The notes below the pieces were generated by a model. It was not told the DNA's origin and did no database searches. It saw nothing but the letters and a program-made list of their open reading frames with translations. Below, in pieces: positions 38,482 to 47,084 of a DNA stretch of 64,000 nt. Origin of the DNA: an uncultured Gammaproteobacteria bacterium (GTDB lineage: Bacteria; Pseudomonadota; Gammaproteobacteria; Steroidobacterales; XN24); NCBI GenBank assembly GCA_947259915.1, contig CAMYOC010000040.1, forward strand, positions 27,072 to 91,071, given 5' to 3'. Both the position numbers and the translations under genes were made by a program. Every line of letters begins with the position of its first letter. The first letter of the stretch is position 1.

Positions 38482-39255
38482 ATGAATCATGCTGCTGCCA
38501 AAGCGACGCTGCTCGCGGCCGTTTTTATCGCCGGTTGTGCGACCACGCCGACGTCCGAGGATCCGGTGCTGGTCAAGCTGACCGAGATCGAGGATCGTCT
38601 CGACCGGATCGAGCGTGTGACCGGCAATGACAGCCTGGTCCAGATGGCGAGCCAGATAGACGAGATGCAAAGCGAATTACGCGAATTGCGTGGCGAGGTT
38701 GAGACCCTGCGGTTTGAAGATCAGTCCGCCGCCGACCGGCAGCGGGATCAATACCTGGATCTGGACCGTCGCCTCCAGGGCCTGGAGCAGGGTGGTGGCG
38801 GGAGTGTGTCCGCCGGTCCGGCGACCGGTGCGGCGGTCGCAGCAGGGGCGGCGACGGGCGCGGCTGCGCCGGCGGGCTCGGAGCGTTCGCGCTACGAAGC
38901 CGCATTCGAGCTGCTGAAAGAAGGGCGCTATGAAGAGGCGCGCACCGCCTTTCAGCAATATCTGGTGGATTATCCGAACAGCGATCTGGCCGGGCACAGC
39001 CAGTACTGGCTGGGTGAGACCTATTACGTCAGCCAGGACTACAACGCCGCGCTACCTGCGTTCCGTAAGGTGGTCACGAGTTACAACACCTCGCGCAAAC
39101 TGCCAGACGCGCTGCTGAAGATCGGCTATTGCCAGGTCGAGCTGGGCCAGCTTGCTGCCGCCCGCAAGACTCTGGCCGACGTCGTCCGCCAGTATCCGGA
39201 GACCACGGCCGCGCGGCTGGCGAGCCAGAAGCTCGAGCAGATCGGCGCCGGCTGA
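38482..39255 (+). CDS. cpoB: cell division coordinator CpoB, with a lipobox
   Basis: 257 aa from ATG 38482 (GGAG 8 nt upstream). A coiled-coil trimerisation domain (IEDRLDRIERVTG ... IDEMQSELRELRGEVETL), a Gly/Ala linker and TPR repeats (RYEAAFELLKEGRYEEARTAF, GHSQYWLGETYYVSQDYNAAL, DALLKIGYCQVELGQ). CpoB tunes PBP1B during division together with Tol. Unlike the E. coli protein, the signal sequence ends in a possible lipobox (AVFIAGC), so this copy may be lipid-anchored. Confidence 0.92.
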   Translation: MNHAAAKATLLAAVFIAGCATTPTSEDPVLVKLTEIEDRLDRIERVTGNDSLVQMASQIDEMQSELRELRGEVETLRFEDQSAADRQRDQYLDLDRRLQGLEQGGGGSVSAGPATGAAVAAGAATGAAAPAGSERSRYEAAFELLKEGRYEEARTAFQQYLVDYPNSDLAGHSQYWLGETYYVSQDYNAALPAFRKVVTSYNTSRKLPDALLKIGYCQVELGQLAAARKTLADVVRQYPETTAARLASQKLEQIGAG

Positions 39256-39302
39256 GCGGATGGCCGGACCGCGCTCGCGGGCCGGCACCGTTGGCGACCC
39301 CC

Positions 39303-39977
39303 ATGGCTGAAGCCCTGAAAAGCGAGTTGCCGGTCGCAGAGCGGCTCAAGATCACCGAGATCTTTCTGTCCCTGCAGGGCGAGGCCACGACGGCCGGATG
39401 GCCGACGGTGTTTGTACGGCTGACCGGCTGTCCCTTGCGCTGTGTCTACTGTGATACCGCTTATGCCTTCCACGGCGGCGAGTGGATGGGCTTCGAGCAG
39501 ATCCTCGACACGGTCGAATCCCACGGCGTGCGTCACGTCTGCGTCACCGGCGGCGAGCCGCTGGCCCAGCGCGCTTGCCCCGATCTGCTGGCGCGTTTGT
39601 GCGAGGCCGGTTATCAGGTCTCGATCGAGACCAGCGGGGCGCTCGATATCTCCTCGCTAGATCTCCGTGTGCAACGTGTACTGGATCTGAAAACACCGGG
39701 TTCCGGCGAATCCGCACGCAACCGCTGGGAGAATCTCGCCAGCTTGCGGACCTCTGACGTGGTGAAGTTCGTAATCTGCGACCGCAGCGACTATGAATGG
39801 GCGGTCGAGGTGATCCGTCGCGAGCATCTGGCTGAGCGGGCCGGGGTATTCCTGTCGCCGAGCTGGGCTCAGCAGGATGCGGCTGAGCTGGCCGAATGGA
39901 TGCTGGCCGACCGGCTGCCGGCGCGGCTGCAGCTGCAGCTGCACAAAATCCTGTGGGGCGAGGAGCCAGGGCGATGA
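39303..39977 (+). CDS. queE: 7-carboxy-7-deazaguanine synthase
   Basis: 224 aa from ATG 39303; the longer open frame overlaps cpoB. Radical-SAM enzyme with the cluster motif [10 protein letters not shown] and [22 protein letters not shown]. Third step of queuosine biosynthesis. It overlaps queC by four bases. Confidence 0.95.
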   Translation: MAEALKSELPVAERLKITEIFLSLQGEATTAGWPTVFVRLTGCPLRCVYCDTAYAFHGGEWMGFEQILDTVESHGVRHVCVTGGEPLAQRACPDLLARLCEAGYQVSIETSGALDISSLDLRVQRVLDLKTPGSGESARNRWENLASLRTSDVVKFVICDRSDYEWAVEVIRREHLAERAGVFLSPSWAQQDAAELAEWMLADRLPARLQLQLHKILWGEEPGR

Positions 39978-40672
39978 CCTCGGGATCAGACACAGCCCGG
40001 CGCGCGGTGGTGCTGCTCTCCGGTGGCCTCGATTCCGCCACGGTGCTGGCGATGGCGGTCGCCCAGGGTTTCGACGCCTATGCGCTGAGCTTTGATTACG
40101 GGCAGCGACACCGGGCCGAACTGGTGGCAGCGGCACGTGTCAGCCAGACGCTGGGCGCGGTCGAACACCGTACCATGGTGATCGACTTTGCCGGGATCGG
40201 CGGTTCGGCCTTGACCGATGACGCTATCGACGTGCCCGAACAGGCGAGCCCGGGAATCCCGGTGACCTATGTGCCGGCGCGCAACACCGTGTTCCTGTCC
40301 CTGGCCCTGGGCTGGGCCGAGGTCGTTGGTGCCGAGGCGATCTTTATCGGCGTCAACGCGGTGGATTATTCCGGCTACCCGGATTGCCGACCGGAGTACA
40401 TCGACGCGTTCCGGCGGCTGGCGCGTCTGGCGACCAGGGCCGGTGTCGAAGGCGCGCCTTTGGCGATCGAGACGCCGCTGATCACACTGAGCAAGGCGCA
40501 GATCATCAAACAGGGCATCGCGCTGGGGGTGGACTTCGCTCTGACCGTATCCTGCTACCAGGCTGATGCAGAAGGCCAGGCCTGTGGCCGCTGCGACTCC
40601 TGCCGGCTGCGACGTGCCGGTTTCGAGACCGCGGGCATTGCCGACCCGACCCGCTACCGCGCCGGCAGCTAG
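39974..40672 (+). CDS. queC: 7-cyano-7-deazaguanine synthase
   Basis: 232 aa from ATG 39974 (AGGAG upstream). PP-loop [26 protein letters not shown], and a zinc site C...CGRCDSC near the C-terminus. Makes preQ0 from the QueE product with ATP and ammonia. Confidence 0.96.
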   Translation: MTSGSDTARRAVVLLSGGLDSATVLAMAVAQGFDAYALSFDYGQRHRAELVAAARVSQTLGAVEHRTMVIDFAGIGGSALTDDAIDVPEQASPGIPVTYVPARNTVFLSLALGWAEVVGAEAIFIGVNAVDYSGYPDCRPEYIDAFRRLARLATRAGVEGAPLAIETPLITLSKAQIIKQGIALGVDFALTVSCYQADAEGQACGRCDSCRLRRAGFETAGIADPTRYRAGS

Positions 40673-40685
40673 CGCTGCCGGCGCC

Positions 40686-41501
40686 TCAGAACGGCCCGAA
40701 TGCGGTCAGATGCACGCCGTCCCGGGATGCGGTGAGCAAGGTCCCCGGGTGCACCTCTTTCCACTGCAGCACCGGCGCGAGCGGCTCTGAGACCACGACC
40801 ACGCTGCCTTCGGGGATGGCGGCAAAGGCAGGGTCGACGTCCTGTAATACGTCCAGATCGGTAGCGTAATACAGGCTACGCGGCTTGCCTTCGCTCGCGT
40901 AGCGCACCGCGTAGAGACTCTCACCGTCGGCCACCGCGACGCTGAAATGCAGCGCGCCATCGATGCGCTTTTGCACCAGTAGTTCCTCGACTTTGCCGAT
41001 GGTGCGGGCGAGGGCCTCGGCCGGATTATTTTGCAGTCCAAACGTCAGCGCCAGAAAGAACAAGACCTCAGAGTCGGTCGAACCCTGGATCTCGGTGAAC
41101 AGATCGTCATCGATCCGCAACATCAGCTCGCGCCGGATCCGGTTGAACTCCGGTATCAGACCGTTGTGCTGGAACAGCCACTTGCCGTGGCGGAACGGAT
41201 GGCAGTTGCTGCGCTGGATGGCAGTGCCGGTGGCCGCCCGCACGTGGGCCATAAACATATGCGAACGGATGTGGGAGGCAAGCGAGCGGAAGTTCTCGTC
41301 GTTCCAGGCCGGGCGCACATCCCGGTATACGCCGGGTGTGCCGAGATGGCTGGAGTACCATCCGGCTCCGAAGCCGTCGCCATTGGTCGGTTCGACGCTT
41401 TCAGCGGCGCTGTGACTCTGCACCAGCAGCGAGTGCTGTGCGTCCACCAGCGGCAGACTCATCGGGATGGCCGGCCCGACATAGGCGATCCAACGACACA
41501 T
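40686..41501 (-). CDS. class II glutamine amidotransferase (YafJ-like)
   Basis: 271 aa. The N-terminal nucleophile Cys2 is seen in MCRWIAYVGP, with NGDGFGAGWY, MAHVRAATGT, HPFRHGKWLFQHNG and GSTDSEVLFFLAL. This is the stand-alone Ntn-hydrolase glutaminase domain of the YafJ group; the acceptor of the ammonia is unknown. It converges with queC and lies next to tRNA-Lys. Confidence 0.88.
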   Translation of the reverse strand: MCRWIAYVGPAIPMSLPLVDAQHSLLVQSHSAAESVEPTNGDGFGAGWYSSHLGTPGVYRDVRPAWNDENFRSLASHIRSHMFMAHVRAATGTAIQRSNCHPFRHGKWLFQHNGLIPEFNRIRRELMLRIDDDLFTEIQGSTDSEVLFFLALTFGLQNNPAEALARTIGKVEELLVQKRIDGALHFSVAVADGESLYAVRYASEGKPRSLYYATDLDVLQDVDPAFAAIPEGSVVVVSEPLAPVLQWKEVHPGTLLTASRDGVHLTAFGPF

Positions 41502-41622
41502 GTTCTGACCCTCGCATCGGGAACAATCATTCTGAAACTAGCAGAAACCAGGCCCTGTTGCGGGGCCCTCGCGGCGGGTTCCTGCACCGCCGCACTTCGG
41601 CTAGAATACGCGACTCCCCGGA

Positions 41623-41698
41623 GGGCCGTTAGCTCAGTTGGTAGAGCATCGGACTTTTAATCCGCTGGTCGTTGGTTCGAATCCAACACGGCCCACCA
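41623..41698 (+). tRNA. tRNA-Lys (UUU)
   Basis: Complete cloverleaf: acceptor GGGCCGT/ACGGCCC, D-arm GCTCAGTTGGTAGAGC, anticodon loop CTTTTAA (anticodon TTT), T-arm GTTGG-TTCGAAT-CCAAC, discriminator A and an encoded CCA. Its 3' end is partly repeated at 48061-48102, marking it as a likely integration site. Confidence 0.97.
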
Positions 41699-41790
41699 AT
41701 CCCCGGCTTTTCTTGCCCCCGACGCCTCAGGCGGCGCGAAACCCGGCTAATCCCGGGCGGCGATCCGAATCGCATCCCCAGGCTCCCTAC

Positions 41791-41816
41791 AAAAAAGAAC
41801 CCCGCATCAGGCGGGG
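41791..41816 (-). terminator. terminator of PEP-CTERM gene A
   Basis: On the minus strand, CCCCGC/GCGGGG with a 5-nt loop is followed by TTC and six T. It lies 35 nt past the stop at 41851. Confidence 0.85.
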
Positions 41817-41850
41817 CTCACAATTGCACTTGATTCTTTCTGTTGCCTTG

Positions 41851-42375
41851 TCAGGCAACCTTGCGCCGTCTCATGCCTATGCCAACCAGGCCGAGGCCGA
41901 GCAGGGCCAGGGTGGTGGGTTCGGGGACATCGGCGGCTGAAATTACGTATGTGCCTCCGAAAATTGGCTCAAAATTCTCATCAATGACGTCCCATGTGTC
42001 TGAGTTTTCAATGAAGCGCAGCGCTGGAAGGGCAACGCATGGAGCTGAACAAAACTCGGTTAATCCTCCGTCCGGATCGCTGAACTGGAACGGATCTCCG
42101 AAGCCGTCCGTAAGGACCCCTTCATCGCCGGGTCTGAATGCGTTTGCAAGGGAATAGGTAAACCCGGCAACCTCAATTTCGAATGAAAGGAAGTCGCTGA
42201 ATGTAATGAATGAATTGGGCGTGAGAAAACTGTCATCAATCGAGAACCCGCCTACGTAGGTAGTCAATCCGTCGTCAAGAGTCAAAGTCCATTCGGTCGG
42301 GGTGGCGTTTGCCGCCGTCGTCCCCAGGAACATGAGTAAGCCTGCTGCAAAAACTGCTTTCATTCTTATTTTCAT
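41851..42375 (-). CDS. PEP-CTERM protein A
   Basis: 174 aa. N-terminal signal (MKAVFAAGLLMFLGTTAANA), a beta-rich middle of no recognised family, and the C-terminal sorting signal VPEPTTLALLGLGLVGIGMRRRKVA: PEP motif, hydrophobic helix, Arg cluster. Such tails are cut by an exosortase and the proteins go to the cell surface; none of the exosortase or polysaccharide genes is in this window. The leader GAGCAGACCGATGAA is identical to that of protein D at 47143. A sigma-54 box lies 44 nt upstream of the start, and a terminator follows the gene. Confidence 0.9.
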   Translation of the reverse strand: MKIRMKAVFAAGLLMFLGTTAANATPTEWTLTLDDGLTTYVGGFSIDDSFLTPNSFITFSDFLSFEIEVAGFTYSLANAFRPGDEGVLTDGFGDPFQFSDPDGGLTEFCSAPCVALPALRFIENSDTWDVIDENFEPIFGGTYVISAADVPEPTTLALLGLGLVGIGMRRRKVA

Positions 42376-42418
42376 CGGTCTGCTCTACTGGGGCAAAAAG
42401 AAAATTGGTGAAGAAGCA

Positions 42419-42434
42419 AGCAGTAACCGTGCCA
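42419..42434 (-). promoter_or_regulatory. sigma-54 promoter A
   Basis: Read on the minus strand: TGGCACGGTTACTGCT, one mismatch to TGGCACG-N4-TTGCW with GG-N10-GC spacing exact. The predicted transcript start is about 33 nt before the ATG at 42375. Confidence 0.85.
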
Positions 42435-42499
42435 AGAACATGAACCGCTATGTATTCAATGGATTGCGCAGCACACCTAAACGCGGCGTTGCAATATTT

Positions 42500-42524
42500 G
42501 TAAAGTAATCCGACACCAAATCAG
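42500..42524 (-). promoter_or_regulatory. conserved upstream element A (putative activator site)
   Basis: The minus-strand core GTGTCGGATTACTTTAC lies 65 nt upstream of sigma-54 box A. The same core precedes the three other sigma-54 boxes of this island at 64-66 nt, the expected range for an enhancer-binding protein. Confidence 0.65.
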
Positions 42525-42529
42525 CCAAA

Positions 42530-43444
42530 TCAGGTCGGATCGGCCCGCCCTTGGCGCACCCCTTCCGGCACCATCCGCAGCAGTTCAGCTAGGCAGTCTG
42601 GACAGGTGCCACGCTGCTCGATCTCCTGTAACGCTTCGGCTAACTCCTGGGGGCCAGCTCTAACGGTTCGTCGTGATCCGTGCTGGCTGGAAGAATCGCC
42701 CTGAACAACCGAAATTTCTGGCCCCAGACGGGTGTCTTTGCAGGTTTTATTCGTGGAGGCAAGGACTCAGGCTGGTACCAGATGTTCCATGCTGCTCCGA
42801 CATGGCCCGGCGCGTCTCAGCCGCGGGAAGACACCGAGACCGCCACCCGCCGACAGCAAGGCCGAACGCTTGTCCATAGCCTTATTCTTCAGGAACAGCA
42901 GTAGCGGCTTGGTCGACGATTCACGCTGCTCCGCCTCAGCCACAACCCAATCACAGTAGACGCAGAAATAGCTGCGGTAGGCTTCATCATAGTCGGCCAG
43001 GGCCTTTGTGAAGTCGCCGTCACGACATATCTTCTTGCCGAGATGAATGGCACAGATAACGCTGGCAGCGGCTTTGAGGTAACCGTCGTGCTCGGCAATC
43101 ACCGTCATCGTATAGCCCGCATTTGGATGGAATGCCTTGAGCAAGATACGCCGCCGTCGCACGGTGATCTGATTGTCCCGCAGGTAGCAGAACATGGCCT
43201 GGCGATCAGTCAGCTCGGCGGCCGATTGCCGCAGCTTGTAGAACTGAGCTTCGACCGTTGACGGAGCGACGACGAACTTCAACAGACGGCAATGGGATGA
43301 TGTCCACGACTGATGCCGCTCCTTGTTCTCCAGGATCCGCCGGGCGATCAACCGTTCTTTCTGGCCCCCGGAATGGCTCGCCCGCTCGATGCGTTGCTCC
43401 GATTCCTCCATCAGATATCGATGATTTAAAATACTCCGCGTCAT
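42530..43444 (-). pseudogene. unknown-family gene X, interrupted by an in-frame TGA
   Basis: From ATG 43444 (GGGAGAGGGGC upstream) the frame reads 225 codons (MTRSILNHRYLMEESEQRIE ...) to a TGA at 42767-42769 and then stays open in the same frame for 78 more codons to a second TGA at 42530. The part beyond the first stop contains LQEIEQRGTCPDCLAELL, which recurs as decayed remnants at 45326 and 46707. So the original gene probably had about 304 codons and was broken by one nonsense change. I do not recognise the family. It ends next to upstream element A. Confidence 0.55.
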
Positions 43445-43504
43445 GCCCCTCTCCCGATACACTAAAAGCCACTTGGGAATTACCCCGATGTCCTCATTTG
43501 TCTG

Positions 43505-43552
43505 TCAGGCGATCTTGAGCCGCCTCAATCCCTTGCCGACCGGGCAAGGGCT
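43505..43552 (-). pseudogene. PEP-CTERM remnant B (tail only)
   Basis: The minus strand reads SPCPVGKGLRRLKIA then stop, matching the end of PEP-CTERM proteins (VGMGLRRRK). It lies only 15 nt downstream of sigma-54 box B, so almost the whole coding region seems deleted. Confidence 0.65.
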
Positions 43553-43567
43553 GTGCGTTATGTCAAA

Positions 43568-43583
43568 AGCAGCAATCGTGCCA
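43568..43583 (-). promoter_or_regulatory. sigma-54 promoter B
   Basis: Minus strand TGGCACGATTGCTGCT, one mismatch to consensus, GG-N10-GC exact. It has lost its gene (see remnant B). Confidence 0.8.
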
Positions 43584-43649
43584 AGCGCTTAAAACATCAT
43601 CTATTTCAATGGCCTCGCTGTGGTATCTAAATGCGGCATCACAGCATAT

Positions 43650-43675
43650 GTAAAGTAATCCGACGGCCAAATCAG
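43650..43675 (-). promoter_or_regulatory. conserved upstream element B
   Basis: The minus-strand core GTCGGATTACTTTAC lies 66 nt upstream of sigma-54 box B. The region 43568-43675 aligns with 42419-42524 over its whole length (visibly homologous, not identical). Confidence 0.65.
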
Positions 43676-43944
43676 GCTGTCATGGACCATCCGGCAGATA
43701 CTCTGACCGCCTGGCATCAAGAAGAAAGCCCCGCCATGGCTGACTGGCGAAGGCTCTGATGTCGTTTTCGTTGCGCGATGCCACGCATCACGACGATCAA
43801 GATCCATCGATCTTCCTGAGCCGAAAAAGCAACGGACAGGTCAATATCGAGCTGGATTTCACGACGGGCGACCAGCGCGCCTCCCGGGAGGGCGGGATTC
43901 GCCAGGTCCGCGGCAACGGTTCTCAATCTCGCTCTGGGCAGAGG
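43676..43944. other. non-coding or decayed stretch of the island
   Basis: I find no credible gene. Near its left end the minus strand reads ICRMVHDSL, faintly like the LLRMVPEGV of gene X, so it may be another decayed copy. Confidence 0.35.
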
Positions 43945-43971
43945 AAAAAAGAAACCCCGCACTGGGCGGGG
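43945..43971 (-). terminator. terminator after PEP-CTERM remnant E
   Basis: Minus strand stem GCCCCGC-type (CCCCGC/GCGGGG, loop ACTGG on the plus strand) followed by TTTC and six T. It is nearly the same as the terminator at 41791, as expected if the cassette was copied. Confidence 0.75.
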
Positions 43972-44005
43972 CTGTCAAAGCTACTTGCTTCTTGTCGTTG
44001 TCTTG

Positions 44006-44083
44006 TCAGGCAACCTTGCGGCGTCTCAGTCCCATACCGACCGGCCGCGAGTCGAGCAGAGCCAAACCGGTTGGCTCGCGGGT
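44006..44083 (-). pseudogene. PEP-CTERM remnant E (tail only)
   Basis: Minus strand TREPTGLALLDSRPVGMGL then RRRKVA and stop. It keeps PT, the ALL core, GMG and the Arg cluster of the sorting signal, but the helix is broken by DSRP and there is no gene upstream (a TGA lies shortly before). It is decayed, with its terminator still in place. Confidence 0.65.
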
Positions 44084-44227
44084 CTCCAGCTTGCACTGTT
44101 TATGGCCGCTTGCCGGCATCCGGAATCAGAACGGGAACGGCTGGCAGCAAATATGCGCCAGCCATTCCCCTATAGAAGTTTACCCAAACTGTTTCAGCAT
44201 ACAGCCGAAGCGTAACTCTTCCCTAGC

Positions 44228-45058
44228 CTATGCGAGATGCCGACGGCGACGCGCGGCCAGCATCAGCAGCCCACTGCCGAGCAGCAGCAGGGTGCCCGGT
44301 TCCGGCACGTCGTTGCCAGGACCAGTGTCGTCGCGCTCGTCGTAATCGACCGAAAGGTCCTCGATGAGGAAATCGCCAAATTCCGAAGTCAAATCCAACG
44401 CATACAGCTCGGCGCCGGTCGTACCGTCGTAGACGACGACGCGGCTGTTGAAGATGTCGGAAACCCAGAAGTTCGTGCCATCGTACGCAATACCGGTACT
44501 GCGATATTGCGTGGTGATGAAGTCGGCCACGAGCACATTTCCGTCGAGATCATAGATGTCATAGCCGAAGCAGGCGTCGCAGCGATTGCCGATGAGCTTG
44601 CCGTCGAACCACTCCAGCCCGTCCATGAAATTCTGGGCCAGACTCAGGTTGATCGTCTTGATATTCAGCCCTGTGTCCGCATCGATCTGATATACCTCGT
44701 TGCTACCACTGTAATCAGTGGTCCAGAAAGACGAGCCGTCCCAGGCAATCGTCGACATGCTTTGATTCTGCGTGAGAATGGAATCAAACGTCACGCCAGT
44801 GTTGCGGTCCATCATGTAGATGTTCGCATCGTTGGTGACCGTGTAATAGATGATGTCCCCGACGACCACCATGCCACGACCGTTGCCGTTCACGCCCACG
44901 TAGCGCCTGGTTTCGACTCCGGTGTCACTGTCTATGAGATGGATTTGGTCGGCCCCAAAGCCAGCGGAATTGCCGTAGAGCGGGATGGCACTGGCGACCG
45001 TGGAGTAGAAACCCCAGGCGATTGTCAGTGCGATTGTTCCCAACATTCTGCCAAACAT
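44228..45058 (-). CDS. PEP-CTERM protein C with beta-propeller-like repeats
   Basis: 276 aa with AGGAGG before the ATG. Signal sequence (MLGTIALTIAWGFYSTVASA), then repeats of the form IAWDGSSFWTTDYSGSNEVYQIDADTG / IAYDGTNFWVSDIFNSRVVVYDGTTG (in pieces), typical of a beta-propeller. The sorting tail is VPEPGTLLLLGSGLLMLAARRRRHLA. Likely a surface-exported, perhaps cleaved, protein of unknown binding partner. It has its own sigma-54 box (45145) with two upstream elements. Confidence 0.88.
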   Translation of the reverse strand: MFGRMLGTIALTIAWGFYSTVASAIPLYGNSAGFGADQIHLIDSDTGVETRRYVGVNGNGRGMVVVGDIIYYTVTNDANIYMMDRNTGVTFDSILTQNQSMSTIAWDGSSFWTTDYSGSNEVYQIDADTGLNIKTINLSLAQNFMDGLEWFDGKLIGNRCDACFGYDIYDLDGNVLVADFITTQYRSTGIAYDGTNFWVSDIFNSRVVVYDGTTGAELYALDLTSEFGDFLIEDLSVDYDERDDTGPGNDVPEPGTLLLLGSGLLMLAARRRRHLA

Positions 45059-45144
45059 TTTTCCAGCCTCCTGTGGTTAGTTTCTAAGTCCCGGTTTTTC
45101 CGTTGTCTTGCTTCTTACGAGCCGGGTCTCCTGATCAATTTTTA

Positions 45145-45160
45145 TGCATATTCCGTGCCG
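45145..45160 (-). promoter_or_regulatory. sigma-54 promoter C
   Basis: Minus strand CGGCACGGAATATGCA, two mismatches to TGGCACG-N4-TTGCW, GG-N10-GC exact. About 87 nt before the start of gene C. Confidence 0.7.
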
Positions 45161-45225
45161 AAAATATTAACCACATTGTTTTCAGAAGCTTGGGAATTTA
45201 GTACGGGTGCATACTATTGGAGACC

Positions 45226-45249
45226 GTAAATAGATCCGACACCGAATCA
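45226..45249 (-). promoter_or_regulatory. conserved upstream element C1
   Basis: Minus strand core GGTGTCGGATCTATTTAC, 65 nt upstream of sigma-54 box C. Confidence 0.6.
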
Positions 45250-45280
45250 ACCTAATCGGGCATAAATGCACTAAATCCAT

Positions 45281-45303
45281 GTAAAGGAATCCGACATTAG
45301 ATC
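45281..45303 (-). promoter_or_regulatory. conserved upstream element C2
   Basis: Minus strand core AATGTCGGATTCCTTTAC, a second copy 55 bp beyond C1, that is about five helical turns, the arrangement expected for paired activator sites. Confidence 0.5.
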
Positions 45304-45325
45304 GGCCGGATCAGGCTGGATCGAG

Positions 45326-45426
45326 CCACTCCTGGCGCATCCCCGACGTCACGTCAGCAGCAGTTTGGCCAGGCAGGCGGGGTCGGGGCGGGTGTCGTGC
45401 TGCTATCGGATGATCTCGACTGAAGC
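45326..45426 (-). pseudogene. gene X remnant C
   Basis: The minus strand reads, with stops and shifts, EIIR-stop-QHDTRPDPACLAKLLLT, clearly related to QEIEQRGTCPDCLAELL of gene X. It shares the exact 19-mer CCACTCCTGGCGCATCCCC (45326-45344) with remnant D at 46710-46728. Confidence 0.5.
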
Positions 45427-45571
45427 GCGTTCTTTCTTGGTGATGCACGGGTTTCCTATCCATCGTAAACTCACTTGATCAGCAGTCTGACCAGCAACTT
45501 CAGGTCGCGACACACGCGATTGGCTCCGGGTAGTATTTACCGCCACTCCAACCCGGATGAACAGGTGAATC

Positions 45572-46705
45572 GTGAAGGATGTGCACAAAAATTGGCTGCT
45601 TGCCCTGGTGTCGGTTGTCCTGGGGCTATTAGTTGCTGAAGTGACGGTCCGGATCGCTCTGCCGGATCCCGGGTTCTTCCCGTTCAATAGCCCGGCAGGG
45701 ATGTTGATCCCTCACCCGGACAGGGAATACGCCTATGCGCCTGAATTCAGTGCGCGGACGGTCACTGCCGACTATGACATCCAGGTCGAGACCAATTCGC
45801 TTGGGCTCCGAGACGACCCGCTAGTCGAAGGATCCGCAGTGGATGTTTTGGCGGTCGGCGATTCCTTCACGGTCGGCTTCGGCGTTGAGGCCAATGAGGC
45901 CTGGCCATCGAGGCTTGAGGAATATCTCAATTCCAGAGCGGGAGTTCCGGGTTCGCTGCGTGTCGTCAACGGCGGCGTCTCGGGGTACAACCTCACCCAG
46001 ATACATCTCCTGCTGACAGAGCTTCTTGAGCTCAAGCCAAGGTTGGTGATACTCGGCCTGTACCCCTCGGGCTCCAGCCGGATCTCCAACCCGTTTGTAC
46101 TCTTCGGCGGTGAAGCCGTGCCGCGAAGTCTGGTGCCAAGGCTTAAGATTGTCGGGGGTGGGTTTATTCGAACACCAATTTACCGAAAGAGTCTCCAGCC
46201 GCTCTATTTCTGGTTCGCTCAATATTTTCATGCCGGCGCCTATGCACTGGACGGGATCCGACAAGCCCGCGAGTGGATGGAGCGGCCGGCGAAAGCCGCG
46301 GTGACGCCGAGTCTCTACGCCACGGGCGCGGAGCTCCAATCCTTGCTGACGGAGGTGGGATCCATCCGTGACACACTGATTGATCACGGCATCCCCCTCG
46401 TTGTCCTAGTCGTCAACAAACAAGCAGCGGACGGTTCCTTCGAGGATCGCCAATGGGAATACGATCGCATCATCACTTCATATTGCGAGGAAAGGGGCAT
46501 CCCGGTGTTCCGTCCATTGCCTGCGCTGGCAGAGGTGGCTGCGGGGCGCCCGATACACAGAATCGGAGCCGATCACCATTGGTCTGCTGGCGCACACGCG
46601 ATTGTGGGCACGGAGCTCGGCAACTTTTTGATCGAGAAGAACCTCATCAGCGCACTCGGCGTCGACAACGGTGGGCGACAGTCAGATCTTGCCGACGAGA
46701 AATGA
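45572..46705 (+). CDS. SGNH/GDSL-type hydrolase or acyltransferase-like protein
   Basis: 377 aa from GTG 45572 (AGGTGA upstream). One N-terminal helix (WLLALVSVVLGLLVAEVTV) puts the rest outside the cytoplasm. SGNH blocks are visible: VLAVGDSFTVGFGVEANEAW (block I, GDS), VVNGGVSGYNLTQ (block II Gly), LVILGLYPSGS in place of the usual GxND, and HRIGADHHWSAGAHAIVG (block V, DxxH). Proteins of this sort modify surface polysaccharides with acyl groups or act as esterases. The ND-to-PS change at block III is unusual. The gene is flanked by the 19-mer direct repeats at 45326 and 46710. Confidence 0.72.
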   Translation: MKDVHKNWLLALVSVVLGLLVAEVTVRIALPDPGFFPFNSPAGMLIPHPDREYAYAPEFSARTVTADYDIQVETNSLGLRDDPLVEGSAVDVLAVGDSFTVGFGVEANEAWPSRLEEYLNSRAGVPGSLRVVNGGVSGYNLTQIHLLLTELLELKPRLVILGLYPSGSSRISNPFVLFGGEAVPRSLVPRLKIVGGGFIRTPIYRKSLQPLYFWFAQYFHAGAYALDGIRQAREWMERPAKAAVTPSLYATGAELQSLLTEVGSIRDTLIDHGIPLVVLVVNKQAADGSFEDRQWEYDRIITSYCEERGIPVFRPLPALAEVAAGRPIHRIGADHHWSAGAHAIVGTELGNFLIEKNLISALGVDNGGRQSDLADEK

Positions 46706-46706
46706 C

Positions 46707-46790
46707 AGACCACTCCTGGCGCATCCCCACGACCGTCATCAGCAACAACGCAGCCACACAATCAGTACAAGTGCCGCGCTTCTCGATCTG
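46707..46790 (-). pseudogene. gene X remnant D
   Basis: Minus strand QIEKRGTCTDCVAALLLM then TVVGMRQEW, homologous to LQEIEQRGTCPDCLAELLRM ... GVRQ of gene X, including both Cys. It begins two bases after the SGNH gene stop. No full gene is left upstream. Confidence 0.55.
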
Positions 46791-46995
46791 CCCTGGCGCT
46801 GCACTTATCCCGTAAGCTCCCCCGATCTGAAGCGTGTTGCATCGACCGATGGAAGCCGCAGTCGAAGAACGCCACAGACTGGCCATACAGATAGGTCTCT
46901 ACCTTGGGAGGACTGACGCGACTCAACAGCGTACCGGCTGGCTGTATATAGCCCCGCCCAGACTTATTCACAGGCCAGGCCCAACCCGAACCGGC

Positions 46996-47020
46996 TCATT
47001 TGGTGTCGGCTGGCTTTACA
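46996..47020 (+). promoter_or_regulatory. conserved upstream element D
   Basis: The plus-strand core GTGTCGGCTGGCTTTAC ends 64 nt before sigma-54 box D; 22 of 25 positions match element A. Confidence 0.65.
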
Positions 47021-47084
47021 CTTGCTGCAGCACCGCATCTAGGGGCTATAGATAAGTGATTGAAAATAATAAGGTTCGAATTTC

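Noticed and set aside
42767..42769. In-frame TGA of gene X read as selenocysteine
   Set aside because: No SECIS-like hairpin recognised and no related Cys-containing family known; a nonsense mutation in decaying DNA is simpler.
43717..44215. Small plus- and minus-strand open frames in the island
   Set aside because: No ribosome sites, no family motifs, and they overlap the recognised PEP-CTERM remnant and terminator.
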